This document shows positions 52,872-60,468 of a stretch of 64,000 bases of DNA, piece by piece. The DNA is from Bact-19 sp038319215 (GTDB lineage: Bacteria > Bacteroidota > Bacteroidia > Bacteroidales > ML635J-15): contig JBBQCZ010000002.1 of assembly GCA_038319215.1 (NCBI GenBank), positions 23,253 through 87,252 on the forward strand, given 5' to 3'. Position numbers and translations under genes: made by a program. The notes under the pieces were generated by a model. It ran no database searches and was not told the DNA's origin. It was given only the letters and a program-made list of their open reading frames with translations. Every line of letters begins with the position of its first letter. The first letter of the stretch is position 1.

Positions 52872-53398
52872 AAACACTAGATCTGCATATTATTGATATT
52901 GTTCATAATTCTATAAGAGCAAAATCAAGTAAAATTGTAATTGAAATTAGAGATAAAGAAACAGATAACTTATTTTCTGTGAGCATAATCGATAATGGTT
53001 GTGGGATGAATAATGATATGCTCAGCGCAATTAATGATTCATTTTATTCTTCTCGAAAAGAGCGTAAAATAGGAATGGGATTATCATTGCTTAAATATCA
53101 TTCGGAACTATGTGGAGGTGAATTTTATCTTAAATCAAAGGTGGGGACCGGAACTGAAGTTTTTGCCTCTTTTATTCGTAATCACATAGATCGACAACCA
53201 GTAGGTGATGTTGCCGGATGTATTGCAAATTTTATCTGTCAATATTCTCAAATAAATTTTATATTTAATTATTATTCTGACGTTAAAGAATTTGGAATTA
53301 GCTCCGATGAAGTAAACGAAGTTTTCGATGGAATTGAATTAAATAGTAGCCAAATTATTTCTGCATTAAAGCAAATGATTGAGGAAGAATTACAATAA
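52868..53398 (+). CDS. histidine-kinase-like ATPase (HATPase_c)
   Basis: 176 residues: N-box 'HIIDIVHNSIRAKS', G1 'SIIDNGCGMNND' and G2 'RKIGMGLSLLKYHSELCGGEF' of the GHKL fold, then a C-terminal region of 60 residues without motifs I know ('QPVGDVAGCIANFICQYSQINFIFNYYSD'). It has no dimerisation/phosphoacceptor domain, so it may act with the PHP, DRTGG and HydS-like proteins. It is the last gene of the cassette, 477 nt before the hydrogenase genes. Confidence 0.87.
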   Translation: MKTLDLHIIDIVHNSIRAKSSKIVIEIRDKETDNLFSVSIIDNGCGMNNDMLSAINDSFYSSRKERKIGMGLSLLKYHSELCGGEFYLKSKVGTGTEVFASFIRNHIDRQPVGDVAGCIANFICQYSQINFIFNYYSDVKEFGISSDEVNEVFDGIELNSSQIISALKQMIEEELQ

Positions 53399-53582
53399 GT
53401 TTAAATTTGTTTTGATACTATAAATCATTGTGGTAAAATTTGCTAATAATTTTTAAGGTTATGTCAAATTTGAAGTTTCTTCTTATTGTGCTTCATAAAG
53501 CATTTTTCTGCAAATAAAATCAAATATTTTAATAATTAATTTTTCTATAATTCAAAAACATGACTAGTGTCATGTGGATTTG

Positions 53583-53596
53583 ATGATAAATATCAC
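53583..53596. promoter_or_regulatory. FNR-like box, imperfect (ATGATAAATATCAC)
   Basis: Inner TGAT-AAAT-ATCA matches the Crp/FNR-type dyad; the outer bases differ from TTGAT/ATCAA. The AAAT centre is the same as in the downstream perfect box. Confidence 0.45.
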
Positions 53597-53669
53597 TAAA
53601 TCATATTTGCATTTATTTTTTAATTGTAAAAATAAATGTTTTGTAGCACAAATGTAATATGCTATTTGG

Positions 53670-53685
53670 ATTGATAAATATCAAT
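53670..53685. promoter_or_regulatory. perfect FNR-type box ATTGATAAATATCAAT
   Basis: Contains TTGAT-N4-ATCAA (53671-53684) exactly, with one further matching base each side. A Crp/FNR-family regulator sensing anaerobiosis is the natural reader. It lies about 124 nt before the -33 box, so it may serve another start site or act at a distance. Confidence 0.6.
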
Positions 53686-53801
53686 TGGTGTGTAATGTGT
53701 TGTATGTCAGTGTTTTACGATTGGTAGAATCTGATTATTATTTAGATTGCTTTTAAATTTACTGTTATTGTTGTAACAATGTTAAATAAATAACAAAAGT
53801 G

Positions 53802-53833
53802 TTTGTTCCGTATTTCTTTTATTCATATTTTTG
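53802..53833 (+). promoter_or_regulatory. Bacteroidota-type promoter for the hydrogenase operon
   Basis: -33 TTTG (53802-53805), 20-nt spacer, -7 TATTTTTG (53826-53833). Both boxes are exact; the start of transcription would be near 53840. Confidence 0.7.
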
Positions 53834-53875
53834 CATCAGAAAAACTAATTATTTTCAACATAATATTATCAAGAA

Positions 53876-54268
53876 ATGAACAAAATTAAGAATCTTGCAG
53901 ACTTGCGAAAAATGAAGGAAGATTTGCAAAGCAAAATCCAGCTCAGAGAAAGAAGCGATTCTCCAGAAGCAATTATTCAGATAAAGGTAGGAATGGCTAC
54001 CAGCGGAATAGCATCGGGAGCGAAAGAGGTTATGAACTATTTAATTGATGAATTAGAAAAGCGTAATATTGACGCCTTGGTTATGCAGGTAGGAGATATG
54101 GGTTATTGTTATGCAGAACCTACTATTGAGATAACTCGTCCAGGTGAAGATCCAATTGTTTTCGGTTTTGTTGATATTGCCAAAGCAGATGAGATTATTG
54201 AGAAGTATGTTAAGAACGGAGAGTTGGTAGAAGGAATACTTCCAGCTAATTACGAATCTATTGACTAA
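53876..54268 (+). CDS. NuoE-like thioredoxin-fold protein with degenerate [2Fe-2S] site
   Basis: 130 residues of the [2Fe-2S] thioredoxin-like ferredoxin type ('IIQIKVGMATSGIASGAKEVMNYLIDEL', 'VMQVGDMGYCYAEPTIEI', 'GELVEGILP'). Aligned with the N-terminal domain of the next protein (Cys11, Cys16, Cys48, Cys52), three of four ligand cysteines are replaced: Gly39, Gly44 and Asp74; only Cys78 remains. It probably cannot hold a normal cluster. It sits first in the hydrogenase operon, 17 nt before hydB, and is expected to be an accessory or structural subunit. Similar proteins with the same loss may exist in relatives. Confidence 0.82.
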   Translation: MNKIKNLADLRKMKEDLQSKIQLRERSDSPEAIIQIKVGMATSGIASGAKEVMNYLIDELEKRNIDALVMQVGDMGYCYAEPTIEITRPGEDPIVFGFVDIAKADEIIEKYVKNGELVEGILPANYESID

Positions 54269-54285
54269 AAAAAGGAGACTGAAAA

Positions 54286-56079
54286 ATGATAAAGTATAAA
54301 ATGCATCTTTTAGTATGTGGAGGAACTGGTTGCAAGGCTTCGAAAAGTGATGAGATTGTTGCAAATTTAAATGCAGAATTGAAAGCTCACGGATTAGAAA
54401 ACGAAGCAAAAATTGTTTCTACTGGTTGTTTTGGTTTCTGTGAACAAGGACCAATCATTAAAGTTATTCCAGATAATACATTCTATACTCAGGTTAAGCC
54501 CGAGGATGCCAAAGAAATTATTGAGGAGCATGTTATTAAAGGTCGTAAAGTTGAAAGACTTTTATATACCGATCCAAAAAAGAAAGAACATGTTACTGAC
54601 TCAAAACACATGGGATTTTACAAAAAGCAAATAAGAATTGCTTTAAGAAATTGTGGTTTCCTCGATCCTGAGAATATTGATGAATCTATTGCTCGCGATG
54701 CTTATGCCGCTTTAGGTAAAGTTTTAGCCGAAATGACTCCTCAGCAAGTTATTGATGAAATTAAGAAATCTGGTCTCCGAGGTCGTGGGGGAGGAGGATT
54801 CCCTACTGGTTTAAAATGGGAATTTGCTGCAAAAAATGTTGCTGATCAAAAATATGTAGTTTGTAATGCCGACGAAGGTGACCCAGGTGCATTTATGGAT
54901 AGATCTGTTTTAGAAGGCGATCCACATACTGTTCTCGAAGCAATGGCAATTTGCGGTTATTGTATTGGTGCAGATAAAGGTTTGATTTATATACGTGCAG
55001 AATATCCTTTAGCAATTAAACGTTTAAAAATTGCAATTGCTCAAGCTATGGACTATGGTCTTTTAGGAAAAGATATTCTAGGTACAGGTTATAATTTTGA
55101 TATTGAACTTAGATATGGTGCTGGTGCTTTTGTTTGTGGAGAAGAAACTGCTCTTATTCATTCTATGGAAGGTGAACGTGGTGAGCCTACTGTAAAACCA
55201 CCATTCCCTGCCGAATCTGGTTATCTTAATAAACCTACAAACGTAAATAATGTTGAAACTTTTGCTTCTATTCCTGTAATCTTATTAAAAGGAGCTGAGT
55301 GGTTTGCTTCTATTGGAACAGAAAAATCAAAAGGTACAAAAGTATTTGCATTGGCTGGTAAAATCAACAATGTTGGACTTATTGAAGTGCCAATGGGAAT
55401 CACATTACGCGAAGTTATTTTTGAAATTGGCGGAGGTATTAAAAACGGCAAAAAATTCAAAGCGGTTCAAACAGGTGGTCCTTCTGGCGGTTGTTTAACT
55501 GAAAAAGACTTAGATACTCCAATTGATTTTGACAATCTTATTGCTGCTGGTTCAATGATGGGATCTGGTGGTATGATTGTTATGGATGAAGATACTTGTA
55601 TGGTTTCTATAGCTAAGTTTTTCCTTGAGTTTACTGTTGAAGAATCTTGTGGTAAATGTTCTCCATGTAGAATTGGAAATAAACGTTTGCACGAAATGCT
55701 TACAAAAATAACTGAAGGTAAAGGCACAATGAATGATTTGGAATTACTGAAAAATTTGTGCGATGTTATTAAAGATACTTCTTTATGTGGATTAGGACAG
55801 AGTTCTCCAAATCCGGTGCTTTCTACTTTAACCAATTTTTGGGACGAGTATGTGGAACATGTTACAGAGAAAAAATGTAGAGCTGGTCAGTGTACTGCAT
55901 TAAAACAGTATATTATTGATACTGAAGCTTGTGTAGGATGTACAGCATGTGCAAGGGTTTGTCCAGTAAGTGCTATTAGCGGCGAACGTAAAATGCCTCA
56001 CGAAATCAACCAAGATACTTGTATCAAGTGTGGTGCATGTTACGATAAGTGTAAATTCAGTGCAATATTCATTAAATAA
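54286..56079 (+). CDS. hydB: electron-bifurcating [FeFe] hydrogenase, NADH-binding subunit HydB
   Basis: 597 residues. An N-terminal [2Fe-2S] thioredoxin-like domain (Cys11, 16, 48, 52) precedes the NuoF-type core: FMN/NAD motifs 'GRGGGGFPTG' (166-175) and 'NADEGDPGAF' (194-203), an SLBB-like part, the [4Fe-4S] site Cys455/458/461/501, and a C-terminal 2x[4Fe-4S] ferredoxin (Cys549-559 and 579-589). It passes electrons between NADH, ferredoxin and the HydA subunit. An AAGGAG Shine-Dalgarno at 54272-54277 is unusual for this phylum. Same operon as hydA and hydC. Confidence 0.95.
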   Translation: MIKYKMHLLVCGGTGCKASKSDEIVANLNAELKAHGLENEAKIVSTGCFGFCEQGPIIKVIPDNTFYTQVKPEDAKEIIEEHVIKGRKVERLLYTDPKKKEHVTDSKHMGFYKKQIRIALRNCGFLDPENIDESIARDAYAALGKVLAEMTPQQVIDEIKKSGLRGRGGGGFPTGLKWEFAAKNVADQKYVVCNADEGDPGAFMDRSVLEGDPHTVLEAMAICGYCIGADKGLIYIRAEYPLAIKRLKIAIAQAMDYGLLGKDILGTGYNFDIELRYGAGAFVCGEETALIHSMEGERGEPTVKPPFPAESGYLNKPTNVNNVETFASIPVILLKGAEWFASIGTEKSKGTKVFALAGKINNVGLIEVPMGITLREVIFEIGGGIKNGKKFKAVQTGGPSGGCLTEKDLDTPIDFDNLIAAGSMMGSGGMIVMDEDTCMVSIAKFFLEFTVEESCGKCSPCRIGNKRLHEMLTKITEGKGTMNDLELLKNLCDVIKDTSLCGLGQSSPNPVLSTLTNFWDEYVEHVTEKKCRAGQCTALKQYIIDTEACVGCTACARVCPVSAISGERKMPHEINQDTCIKCGACYDKCKFSAIFIK

Positions 56080-56093
56080 CGGGAGGCTGCGAA

Positions 56094-57866
56094 ATGAGTC
56101 TGATAAATATAAAAATAAACGAAAAAGAATTGCAGGTCGAAGCTGGAACAACTGTTCTGCAGGCTGCAAAAAAAATAGGCATCGAGATTCCAACTTTATG
56201 TTATATGAATCTTCACGACCTTAATATTGAACATAATCCTGGTGGTTGTCGTATTTGCGTTGTCGAAATTGGCGGGCGTAAAAACTTAGCACCATCTTGT
56301 GTTACTAAAGTTTGGGAAGGAATGGAAGTTAAAACTCATACAATGAGGGTTATAAATTCAAGAAGAACTGTAATGGAACTTATCTTGTCTGATCATCCTT
56401 TCGAATGTTTAACTTGTGCAAAAAATGGAACCTGCGATTTGCAAAAATTAGCTCAGGATCTTGGAGTACGCGAAATTCATTATAAAGGCGCTCAATCTCA
56501 TTATAAAGAAGATCGTTCTCCTGCAATTATCCGCGATATGGATAAATGTATAATGTGCCGTCGTTGCGAGACAATGTGTAATACTGTTCAAACTTGTGGT
56601 GTTTTAAGCGGAATCAATCGTGGATTCGAATCGGTTGTTGCTCCTGCTTTTGAACAGGATCTTATCGAATCTCCTTGTACTTTCTGCGGTCAATGTGTTG
56701 CCGTTTGTCCTACAGGTGCTTTAACAGAACATGATTCAACAAATAAAGTTATTCGTGCTTTGGCTGACCCTAAGAAAACCGTAATTGTTCAAACTGCTCC
56801 TGCTGTTCGCGTTGCTCTTGGTGAAGAATTTGGTATGGAACCTGGAACAATTGTTACTGGTAAAATGGTAGCTGCATTACGTAGAATTGGATTTGATAGA
56901 GTTTTTGATACCGATTTCGCTGCCGACTTAACGATTATGGAAGAAGGTACCGAACTTTTAGGTAGATTATCAAAACATTTGGCTGGTGATAAAAATGTAA
57001 AATTGCCAATGCTTACTTCTTGTTGCCCTGGTTGGGTAAATTTCTTCGAACATCAGTTTCCTGAAATGAAAGAAATTCCTTCTACAGCAAAATCTCCTCA
57101 GCAAATGTTTGGTGCAATAGCAAAAACTTATATGGCTGAAAAATTAGGTATAAAACGCGAAGATCTCGTTGTTGTATCTGTTATGCCTTGTTTAGCTAAG
57201 AAATATGAAGCTCAACGTGAAGAGTTTGCTGTTGACGGTAATCCTGATGTTGATTTCTCAATTTCAACACGCGAATTAGCTCATCTTATTAAACAAAGTA
57301 TCGGCGATATTAAAGATTTAGCTGACGAAGATTTTGATAGACTAATGGGCCAATCTACTGGTGCTGCTGTAATATTTGGAAATACTGGTGGAGTTATCGA
57401 AGCTGCATGTCGTACTGCTTACGAAATATATACTGGAAAAAAACTGGAAAAAGTAGAATTTGACCAATTAAGAGGTTTTGAAGGGGTTCGTTCTGCTGTT
57501 GTAGATTTCGATGGTTTAAAACTCAATATTGGTATCGCTCACGGTTTGGGTAATGCTCGTAAATTATTGAATTGTATTAAAAATGGTGAGTGTGAATTCC
57601 ATGCAATTGAAATCATGGCTTGTCCAGGTGGTTGCATTGGTGGTGGCGGACAACCATTACACCACGGAAATTCTGATATCCTAAAAGCCAGAGCTGCTGC
57701 TATATACAGAGAAGACACTGGCAAGGCTATTCGTAAATCTCATGAAAATCCTGAAATCGTAAAATTATACGAAGAATTTTTAGGACAACCTATGAGCGAA
57801 AAAGCTCACCACTTGCTACATACCAAGTATTTTGATAAAAAGAAAAAAACATTTATAGAAAAATAA
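56094..57866 (+). CDS. hydA: electron-bifurcating [FeFe] hydrogenase, catalytic subunit HydA
   Basis: 590 residues. N-terminal plant-type [2Fe-2S] (Cys36, 52, 55, 69), His-Cys [4Fe-4S] (His101, Cys105, 108, 114), two further [4Fe-4S] (Cys152-162, Cys195-205), then the H-cluster with complete motifs: L1 'TSCCPGW' (308-314), L2 'MPCLAKK' (364-370) and L3 'MACPGGCIGGGGQP' (508-521). The C-terminal small-subunit tail ends in 'HHLLHTKYFDKKKK'. It makes or oxidises H2 in the cytosol, with electrons from both NADH and reduced ferredoxin. A GGAGG Shine-Dalgarno lies 7 nt before the ATG. Confidence 0.97.
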   Translation: MSLINIKINEKELQVEAGTTVLQAAKKIGIEIPTLCYMNLHDLNIEHNPGGCRICVVEIGGRKNLAPSCVTKVWEGMEVKTHTMRVINSRRTVMELILSDHPFECLTCAKNGTCDLQKLAQDLGVREIHYKGAQSHYKEDRSPAIIRDMDKCIMCRRCETMCNTVQTCGVLSGINRGFESVVAPAFEQDLIESPCTFCGQCVAVCPTGALTEHDSTNKVIRALADPKKTVIVQTAPAVRVALGEEFGMEPGTIVTGKMVAALRRIGFDRVFDTDFAADLTIMEEGTELLGRLSKHLAGDKNVKLPMLTSCCPGWVNFFEHQFPEMKEIPSTAKSPQQMFGAIAKTYMAEKLGIKREDLVVVSVMPCLAKKYEAQREEFAVDGNPDVDFSISTRELAHLIKQSIGDIKDLADEDFDRLMGQSTGAAVIFGNTGGVIEAACRTAYEIYTGKKLEKVEFDQLRGFEGVRSAVVDFDGLKLNIGIAHGLGNARKLLNCIKNGECEFHAIEIMACPGGCIGGGGQPLHHGNSDILKARAAAIYREDTGKAIRKSHENPEIVKLYEEFLGQPMSEKAHHLLHTKYFDKKKKTFIEK

Positions 57867-57878
57867 AAAATAATAGCC

Positions 57879-58370
57879 ATGTCAAGTATTCATATAAAAT
57901 TAAAAGAAAAGGATTGTCAGGACATCAAAGAGATTTGTAGTTCATTTAATAACAGCCCAGGTGAATTAATAAATGTTTTACACAAGACTCAAGAGCATTT
58001 CGGTTATTTACCTGCCGAAATTCAGGAGGTAATTGCTGAAAATCTTAATATGTCTTTAGCAAAGGTCTATGGGGTAGTAACATTCTATAGCTTCTTTACA
58101 ATGACTCCAAAAGGTCAGTATCCAATTTCTCTCTGCACTGGAACAGCTTGCTATGTTAGAGGAGCCGAAAAAGTGTTGGATGAAATTAAGAAAGAGCTCA
58201 ATATCAATGTGGGAGAAACAACCCCTGATGGAAAGTTTTCTCTTAGCTGTCTTCGTTGTGTTGGCGCATGCGGTTTAGCTCCAGTTGTTATGGTTGGCGA
58301 TAAAACTTATGGTAGAGTTGCTCCTGAGGATGTTAAAAAGATTATTGAAGAATTCAATCATAATTCATAG
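57879..58370 (+). CDS. hydC: electron-bifurcating [FeFe] hydrogenase, NuoE-like subunit HydC
   Basis: 163 residues of the NuoE family with an intact [2Fe-2S] site: 'CTGTACYVRG' (Cys86, Cys91) and 'CLRCVGACGLAP' (Cys127, Cys131). The N-terminal helical bundle ('ELINVLHKTQEHFGYLPAEIQEVIAENLNMSLAKVYGVVTFYSFF') is typical. It completes the HydABC trimer. It starts 12 nt after hydA. Its last codons form part of a 24-bp direct repeat, and two terminators follow. Confidence 0.93.
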   Translation: MSSIHIKLKEKDCQDIKEICSSFNNSPGELINVLHKTQEHFGYLPAEIQEVIAENLNMSLAKVYGVVTFYSFFTMTPKGQYPISLCTGTACYVRGAEKVLDEIKKELNINVGETTPDGKFSLSCLRCVGACGLAPVVMVGDKTYGRVAPEDVKKIIEEFNHNS

Positions 58371-58497
58371 TTAGTTTGTTTGTTTCTGAAAGGGGTTGCG
58401 GATCTTTCTGCACCCCCTTTTAAAACTAAAACAAATTCAAAATAATATTATTTGCTCAGATAGTAGATTAAAGAATTCATAGTTAGTTTGTTTGTTT
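58362..58497 (+). repeat. 24-bp direct repeat at the operon end (58362-58385 and 58474-58497)
   Basis: The stretch beginning AATTCATAGTTAG, covering the hydC stop and the next 16 nt, recurs exactly 112 bp downstream. Each copy is followed within 6 to 10 nt by a terminator hairpin. Confidence 0.85.
58389..58421 (+). terminator. first rho-independent terminator of the hydrogenase operon
   Basis: Arms AAAGGGG and CCCCTTT with GC/TTGC-GCA pairs below, one mismatch, loop of 10 nt; followed by T and A. Confidence 0.65.
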
Positions 58498-58503
58498 ATG
58501 AAG

Positions 58504-58529
58504 GACCGGGAAGAAATTGCCGGTCTTTT
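58504..58529 (+). terminator. second rho-independent terminator
   Basis: Perfect 6-bp stem GACCGG/CCGGTC (58504-58509, 58520-58525) followed by TTTT and another T-run. Confidence 0.8.
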
Positions 58530-58595
58530 AATTTTTATGAGAATCTTTCCTGAAAAATATATTAATTTTTAAATCCATTTGTATTTATTTTTAAT

Positions 58596-58603
58596 TATAT
58601 TTG
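58596..58603 (+). promoter_or_regulatory. candidate -7 box TATATTTG
   Basis: Exact TAnnTTTG match 47 nt before the secreted-protein start; no -33 box in the normal place. Confidence 0.4.
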
Positions 58604-58649
58604 ATTTTATAATTAAGTATTGAAAATGTGTAAAAATTAATTTCTGCTT

Positions 58650-60161
58650 ATGACAAAGTTCTGGACTTATTTTCTTGTTTTTTTCTTACTTACTTCCAGC
58701 CTGACAACAAACGCACAAGGCAATATTTCACTTTTTGCTGAAGAAGGGACGGAGTGGAGTGTGGGGAATTTTGGCATGAATCCAAACTTGCCATCCTCTA
58801 TGAGTTTTATTAAAATGATTGGAGATACAATTATTGAGGACATGCAATATCACATTTTAAGAACTAATGATTATTTCTTTAGTGAGACTAATCCTGGCGA
58901 CATTGCGGCATTTGTAAGAATTACAGAAAATGATGCTCTTTACTTAAGAACAATAACAGGAGAAGAATATAAAGTTTTTGAATTTGGTTTTGAAAATGGT
59001 GATTATGCTTATTTAAAAACGTATAATGGAATTAATTTAACAGCTCAGGTATGTGAATATACTACAGTCAATTATTGTGGACAACCAAGAAGGAAATGGG
59101 TTCTCTGTGGAATAGAGCCCTGTGATTATTCTCATGAAACTTGGATTGAAGGAATAGGTCCTCTAGATGGAATATTACTAGCAAATTTCGATTTGTTAGG
59201 TTATTTAGGAGCCAACCCACAACTTTTATGCGCTAGCTTAAATGGTGTGCAGATATATGATAATCCAGATTATGATTTTTGTGAATACTTTACAACAACT
59301 TTTTGGGATAGGTTTTATTTAGTGGGAGAATTAGGTAATTCGTGGACAGTTGGTGTTATTGATCAGGAAGATAATTGTTTATACACAGACAGTTTAAATA
59401 TTGGAGATGTAACTTTAGATGGAACTTCGTTTTATTACGGAACTTATTACTACATAATTTACACTCATATTTTTAACCCAGTAAATAATTTAGTCAATTC
59501 TAGCTACTTTGGTGCAAGAATGTTTGCTGATAGTTTGCTTTCGATTAAACCTCAAAATAATGAAGAACACCTAATATTCGACTTTAAGGCACATAAAGAT
59601 GACACACTCGATTTATGGTCTTACGATTATTACACAAATAATTTTTATGCAATAAGAGCATGGATTGAAAATACTGATTCTGTATTAACTTCACATGGGA
59701 TGCGAAAGTCGTGGACGCTTACAAATGAATTCGGCACAACATTGTGGCTGGAAGGGCTGGGTAATGATGAGGGCTTAATAAGAGCTAATTTTGCCTTAAC
59801 AGGTTTGGATACAATTAATACAGAAATGATTTGTTCTAAATATAATTATACTCAAATTTATCAGAATCCTGATTTTGATTTTTGCTCACTTTACTCATTA
59901 ATTCAAATTGTTGAAGATGCTAATCAAAATTCGAATAGATTTTCAATTTTCCCAAACCCAACTAATGACTTTGTTACAATTTCAACTAATAATCCAGAGT
60001 ATCTTGTGTTGGTATATGATATTTCAGGTAAAGAGATATTCACAACAATGTGTGATGGTAATTCAACTAAAGTAGATTTTAGCAATTACCCTGATGGAAT
60101 ATATTTTGTAAATATTTTGTCTGAAGGAAAAAGCTATCGAGAAAAAATATTAAAGTTTTGA
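58650..60161 (+). CDS. secreted protein with two-fold internal repeat and type A T9SS tail
   Basis: 503 residues. Signal peptide 'MTKFWTYFLVFFLLTSSLTTNAQ'. The body consists of two related halves, each with 'W.VG', a long aromatic beta region, 'W.EG.G...G...ANF.L.G', 'C...N..QIY.NPD.DFC' (once near 58840-59285 and again near 59340-59890). The C-terminal 85 residues are the type A sorting signal ('FSIFPNPTNDFVTIST', 'DISGKEIF', 'PDGIYFVNI', 'YREKILKF'). It is thus secreted by T9SS. The repeat unit is not one I can name, and its ligand or enzyme activity is unknown. Confidence 0.85.
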   Translation: MTKFWTYFLVFFLLTSSLTTNAQGNISLFAEEGTEWSVGNFGMNPNLPSSMSFIKMIGDTIIEDMQYHILRTNDYFFSETNPGDIAAFVRITENDALYLRTITGEEYKVFEFGFENGDYAYLKTYNGINLTAQVCEYTTVNYCGQPRRKWVLCGIEPCDYSHETWIEGIGPLDGILLANFDLLGYLGANPQLLCASLNGVQIYDNPDYDFCEYFTTTFWDRFYLVGELGNSWTVGVIDQEDNCLYTDSLNIGDVTLDGTSFYYGTYYYIIYTHIFNPVNNLVNSSYFGARMFADSLLSIKPQNNEEHLIFDFKAHKDDTLDLWSYDYYTNNFYAIRAWIENTDSVLTSHGMRKSWTLTNEFGTTLWLEGLGNDEGLIRANFALTGLDTINTEMICSKYNYTQIYQNPDFDFCSLYSLIQIVEDANQNSNRFSIFPNPTNDFVTISTNNPEYLVLVYDISGKEIFTTMCDGNSTKVDFSNYPDGIYFVNILSEGKSYREKILKF

Positions 60162-60294
60162 TAATGTTTTAGTTTCCGAACTATATATTTAACTAGATTT
60201 TACTTCATTACATTTTCTTTAACAAACATTATAATTTACTTAACACTCATATTGGTGGCATTACTCTATTTTTGAAGAACAAGAACCTCTCATT

Positions 60295-60420
60295 ATGAAA
60301 AAATTAAGTTTGTTATTTATTGTTTGTAATCGACTTACGGCCTTTTGGCTCAGGATTCTGAGTTATACAAAAATGTAATTAATGAATTAAATTCACTTTG
60401 CAAAACTAATGGCTTGTCGA
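60295..60420 (+). pseudogene. remnant of a secreted-protein gene
   Basis: ATG 60295 opens 'MKKLSLLFIVC', a typical signal-peptide start. After a block resembling the other palindromic repeats (60331-60362, GGCCTTTTGGCTCAGGATTCTGAG) a different frame reads 'QDSELYKNVINELNSLCKTNG', which looks like mature sequence after a cleavage site. The two parts fit one gene disrupted by an insertion or frameshift, then cut by a heptamer tract. No homologue is recognised. Confidence 0.4.
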
Positions 60421-60439
60421 ACTCCGAACTCCGAACTTC
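60418..60439. repeat. composite intergenic repeat D: CGAACTC heptamers
   Basis: Three 7-bp units CGAACTC, CGAACTC, CGAACTT. Together with the palindrome-like block at 60341-60362, this makes the same composite type as repeats A, C and E. Confidence 0.65.
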
Positions 60440-60468
60440 ACAATATTGTTAAGTATAGAATTTGTCCT

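Larger units (their letters stand above)
53399..53875. other. 477-nt regulatory intergenic region upstream of the hydrogenase genes
   Basis: AT-rich and without a gene. It holds three palindromes: CATGAC-TAGT-GTCATG at 53559-53574, an FNR-like half-perfect box at 53583-53596 and a perfect FNR-type box at 53670-53685. A full Bacteroidota promoter lies at 53802-53833. A long region for one operon suggests several regulatory inputs. Confidence 0.7.
60162..60468. other. 307-nt gap with a decayed gene and repeat D
   Basis: The first 130 nt are AT-rich without motifs. From 60295 there is a gene remnant and from 60418 a heptamer tract. No promoter or terminator stands out. Confidence 0.6.
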
